DNA from: a virus | IMG/VR virus record: IMGVR_UViG_3300031673_000189 | Location: 1-39,714 of that record | DNA length: 39,714 nucleotides | Strand: one strand, 5' to 3' | In this document: positions 37,299 to 39,714 of the stretch, one piece after another | Layout of the letters: every line of letters begins with the position of its first letter | Numbering within the stretch: position 1 is the stretch's first letter | The notes under the pieces: generated by a model | Database searches by the model: none | Seen by the model: only the letters and a program-made list of their open reading frames with translations | What the model was told of the DNA's origin: nothing | Program-made: the position numbers and the translations under genes

Positions 37299-37508
37299 GT
37301 GAAGATTCTTAAAGGTGTAAATCATAAAGAGATAAGCGAATTTAAGCTATACGCTGATAATCGTTCGGTGCCAAAACTTGCTTTATTCAAAATTCCTTCA
37401 ATTATAATAAATGACAATAAAAATAAAACATCTGAAGTTAAGCAAGATGTGGAAACAAAAGAACATGTAACTACAAGCCCATTGGCACATAGAGTATGTT
37501 GCGATTAA
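37299..37508 (+). CDS. Small hypothetical protein (69 aa)
   Basis: GTG start with AGAGG upstream. Basic/aliphatic first half (MKILKGVNHKEISEFKLYADNRSVPKLALFKIPSIII), then a polar tail. Overlaps the nuclease gene start by 13 bp. No recognised domain. Confidence 0.5.
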   Translation: MKILKGVNHKEISEFKLYADNRSVPKLALFKIPSIIINDNKNKTSEVKQDVETKEHVTTSPLAHRVCCD

Positions 37509-37867
37509 AGAAAATAAAATCTAGTGAACATCAAATACAAAGTGCTTTTTTCGAGCTACTAAGAGTTAAATATAATTTTTTAGAAGTATTTGCTTTTGCG
37601 ATTCCTAATGGTGGGCATAGACATATTTCGGTTGCAAAGAAATTAAAAAAAGAAGGGGTAAAAGCTGGGGTTAGTGATGTTTTCATTGCTTTTCCATACG
37701 GTAGCAAACATGGGCTTTGGATAGAGTTTAAGGCTGGAAACAATAAAATGACGGAGCAGCAAGCTGCGTTTTCAAATAGGATGTTGGCAGTAGGATATGA
37801 CTTTGCGTTATGTTATTCTATTGATGATGCGATAATAGCAATAGATAGATATTTATGGGGTGATTAA
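37496..37867 (+). CDS. VRR-NUC domain nuclease
   Basis: 123 residues, the size of stand-alone VRR-NUC proteins. Motifs: the EHQIQSAFFELLR helix with the first acid, AIPNGGHRHI, the EGVKAGVSDVFIAFP strand carrying the key Asp, and GLWIEFKAG with the E-x-K pair typical of PD-(D/E)xK nucleases, followed by Q in TEQQ. Phage VRR-NUC proteins probably cut branched DNA or flaps, and could serve packaging or recombination. Its TAA is one base before the amidase ATG (37869). Confidence 0.85.
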   Translation: MLRLKKIKSSEHQIQSAFFELLRVKYNFLEVFAFAIPNGGHRHISVAKKLKKEGVKAGVSDVFIAFPYGSKHGLWIEFKAGNNKMTEQQAAFSNRMLAVGYDFALCYSIDDAIIAIDRYLWGD

Positions 37868-37868
37868 T

Positions 37869-38339
37869 ATGGCTAAAATATCAAACATCGTTATCCATTG
37901 TTCTGATAGTGCTTTTGGAAATGCAAACGAAATAAGGCGCTGGCATAAAGAAAAAGGATGGAATGATATTGGTTATCATTTTGTTATTCTCAACGGAATG
38001 ATATTCAAAGATACGATCTTCCATAGTTTAGACGGTTCTATCGAATGTGGTAGACCGGTAGACGGTAATATGTTTTTAACTGGTAATGAGATAGGAGCCC
38101 ATGCTTTGGGGTATAACAACAATAGTATAGGTATTTGCTTGATAGGTAAAAACGAATTTACAAAAAACCAAATGATTGCCTTAAGAATGTTAGTTAAGGA
38201 GCTAGTTTTTAAATACGATATAGATATTTATGGAGTAATGGGTCATAATGAAACTGAAAGCGGAAGAGCACAGGGAAAAACATGCCCAAACTTTGATGTT
38301 GAAACATTACGCGAAGACTTATTAAATGGTGATAAATAA
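37869..38339 (+). CDS. Endolysin amidase (second copy of 22-492)
   Basis: Identical to the gene at 22-492. Here its true upstream context is visible: the VRR-NUC stop one base before the ATG, whose last codons contain the ribosome-binding site GGGGTGA. In the circular genome this is the same single gene. Confidence 0.9.
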   Translation: MAKISNIVIHCSDSAFGNANEIRRWHKEKGWNDIGYHFVILNGMIFKDTIFHSLDGSIECGRPVDGNMFLTGNEIGAHALGYNNNSIGICLIGKNEFTKNQMIALRMLVKELVFKYDIDIYGVMGHNETESGRAQGKTCPNFDVETLREDLLNGDK

Positions 38340-38794
38340 TGTTGTTAGATATTTTAAATATTGGTTCTAAATTAATAGATAAAATATTCCCTGATAAGAT
38401 TCAGGCGGAACAAGCTAAGATTAAATTAATGGAATTACAGCAGGCGGGGGAATTTAAGCAATTAGATATGGAGCTCGAAAGGGAAAAATTAGAGCAATCT
38501 GATAGAGCTTCAGCAAGGATGAGAGAACAAATAATAGCACAATCCGGAAAGCGCGACCTAGTACCACCATTACTTGCTATACTATTAACCGTTGGTTTCT
38601 TTGGTTTGCTTATACTTATTATTAATTTTGATGTTGATAGGGAGGCGATGCAACTTTTAGATATTATGCTAGGAAGTTTAGGCACTGGTTTTACGATGAT
38701 GTTGTCTTATTATTTTGGTTCTTCTAGTGGTTCGCAAAAGAAAGATACCACAATAGATAGGATCGTCGAAAACATAAAAACCAGGGAGCATTAG
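38339..38794 (+). CDS. Holin-like membrane protein (second copy of 492-947)
   Basis: Identical to the first copy, overlapping the amidase stop by one base. The same single gene of the circular genome. Confidence 0.55.
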   Translation: MLLDILNIGSKLIDKIFPDKIQAEQAKIKLMELQQAGEFKQLDMELEREKLEQSDRASARMREQIIAQSGKRDLVPPLLAILLTVGFFGLLILIINFDVDREAMQLLDIMLGSLGTGFTMMLSYYFGSSSGSQKKDTTIDRIVENIKTREH

Positions 38795-38795
38795 C

Positions 38796-39173
38796 ATGTT
38801 AGAAAATATTGCAGGGAAAATAATAGGTGAATTAGGATTAGATGATTGTTTTATTCTAGGTATATTTGGGAGCATTTGTTTTGTGTTATTCAAAAAACTT
38901 ACAAAAATAGATATAGAAACAAACGATCAAATTGAAAGATTCGAGATTAAGCTTGCTGATATAGAAGAAAAAGCGGCTACTAAATATTGGTCAAAAAACT
39001 ACATAGAAGGGATAAGATTAAGCCTTTCTTCTGAACAAGAAAAAATGGGTATAAAAATAGAAAACATTAATAAGGACATGGAAAAGGGCTTTAACGGTAT
39101 TTTAGAAAAAATTCTAGATTTAAAAACAACCTTGGAAAAAATATCCCATGTCCAAATTAATTCCCCAGATTAG
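38796..39173 (+). CDS. Membrane-anchored coiled-coil protein (second copy of 949-1326)
   Basis: Identical to the first copy. The same single gene of the circular genome, ending 6 bp before the convergent SSB-like gene. Confidence 0.55.
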   Translation: MLENIAGKIIGELGLDDCFILGIFGSICFVLFKKLTKIDIETNDQIERFEIKLADIEEKAATKYWSKNYIEGIRLSLSSEQEKMGIKIENINKDMEKGFNGILEKILDLKTTLEKISHVQINSPD

Positions 39174-39179
39174 CAGTAT

Positions 39180-39581
39180 CTAAAACGGCATATCATCAAA
39201 TTCTTCAGTAATAGTTTTTTGTTTTGGTTGTTCCACATCATTCAATGGTTGATGTTGTTTATCAGTTGCCTTGTAATATTTTTTAACATTGCGCCATTCA
39301 CCGTTTTCTACAATATCCATTTCAACTAATTTCCCAATCAAATCATCATAGGTTAATGTATCACTTTCATATTTATTTCTACACCCGGTTATATCACAAA
39401 GAATTGCTAGTTTTGGTTTTCCGTAACCCGGATAATCGTTAACCCAATAAGTTTCTCCTTGATGTGTGATTACAATTGATAGCTTGCAAATATTGTTTCC
39501 TGCTTTTGAAATCGCTTTTGTATCGCATCTTGCTATTTTGCCAACGTATCTGCCAGCCGGTATTTTAGGAAAATCTGCCAT
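39180..39581 (-). CDS. SSB-like protein (second copy of 1333-1734)
   Basis: Identical to the first copy, with the C-terminal tip FDDMPF and the upstream cassette flank (39582-39613). The same single gene of the circular genome. Confidence 0.6.
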   Translation of the reverse strand: MADFPKIPAGRYVGKIARCDTKAISKAGNNICKLSIVITHQGETYWVNDYPGYGKPKLAILCDITGCRNKYESDTLTYDDLIGKLVEMDIVENGEWRNVKKYYKATDKQHQPLNDVEQPKQKTITEEFDDMPF

Positions 39582-39610
39582 TTTATTTACCTCATTTAAG
39601 TTATTAAAAA

Positions 39611-39714
39611 TTACCCAGACCCAGACCTAGACCCAGACCCAGAACTAGCCCAAGACCTAGACCTAGCCCTAGCCCTAGACCCAGCCCAAGACCCAGCCCA
39701 AGACCTAGACCTAG
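39611..39714 (-). CDS. Hexanucleotide-repeat ORF, partial copy of 1764-1988
   Basis: The contig stops inside the array, so only the 3' part of the repeat ORF is present. One base differs from the left copy (39644 A versus 1797 C), either a read error in the array or real variation between genomes. Confidence 0.35.
   Translation of the reverse strand, partial: RSRSWAGSWAGSRARARSRSWASSGSGSRSGSG

Larger units (their letters stand above)
37848..39714. repeat. Terminal redundancy, right copy
   Basis: Same sequence as 1-1867 with one base difference (A at 39644 versus C at 1797). It joins the late operon to the lysis cassette without a break, showing the gene order VRR-NUC to amidase that the left copy begins in the middle of. 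Confidence 0.95.

Overview
The window is the complete genome of a tailed bacteriophage with a P22-like (podovirus) virion. The unique sequence is about 37.85 kb. The first 1,867 bases recur at the end of the window (37848-39714), so the molecule is circular or circularly permuted and the contig runs past its own start. No gene names the host. The DNA is AT-rich, the late genes are P22-type, the phage carries its own CsrA, and there is a perfect chromosomal-type parS site. Together these suggest a gammaproteobacterium that has a ParABS system, which makes an enteric host unlikely. This is inference.

Layout. (1) 22-1326, and again at 37869-39173: rightward lysis genes, with a T7-lysozyme-like amidase, a holin-like protein and a membrane/coiled-coil protein. 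(2) 1333-5082: leftward early recombination operon, with an SSB-like protein, a RecT/Redbeta-like annealing protein, a 24 x 7-residue repeat protein and three hexanucleotide minisatellite cassettes. (3) 5100-5180: switch region in which two consensus promoters overlap back to back. (4) 5181-8864: rightward operon with a Cro/CI-type regulator, many small proteins, a structured RNA with a terminator, a replisome-organizer-like gene, an initiator-like tRNA-Met and a candidate small RNA. (5) 8866-11018: leftward operon of seven small genes ending in csrA, driven by a strong promoter at 11120-11147. (6) 11182-37867: rightward late region with small and large terminase, portal, scaffold, coat, gp4-like and gp10-like tail factors, ejection proteins, several fibres and a VRR-NUC nuclease, leading back into lysis.

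The most unusual feature is the intergenic region 18284-18559. It contains three head-to-tail 11-bp iterons, a perfect 16-bp parS and a palindromic pair of DnaA boxes. A second parS (15 of 16) is embedded in the 3' end of the portal gene 1.1 kb upstream. I see no ParA, ParB or integrase. The working hypothesis is a phage, possibly a plasmid-like prophage, that borrows the host's ParB and DnaA for segregation, replication or DNA organisation.

The second unusual feature is the set of (TCTNGG)n cassettes. They share flanks that include the ribosome-binding site of the next gene and have been copied three times within the recombination operon. Neither feature has been tested, and all function calls come from reading the sequence by eye without database searches.
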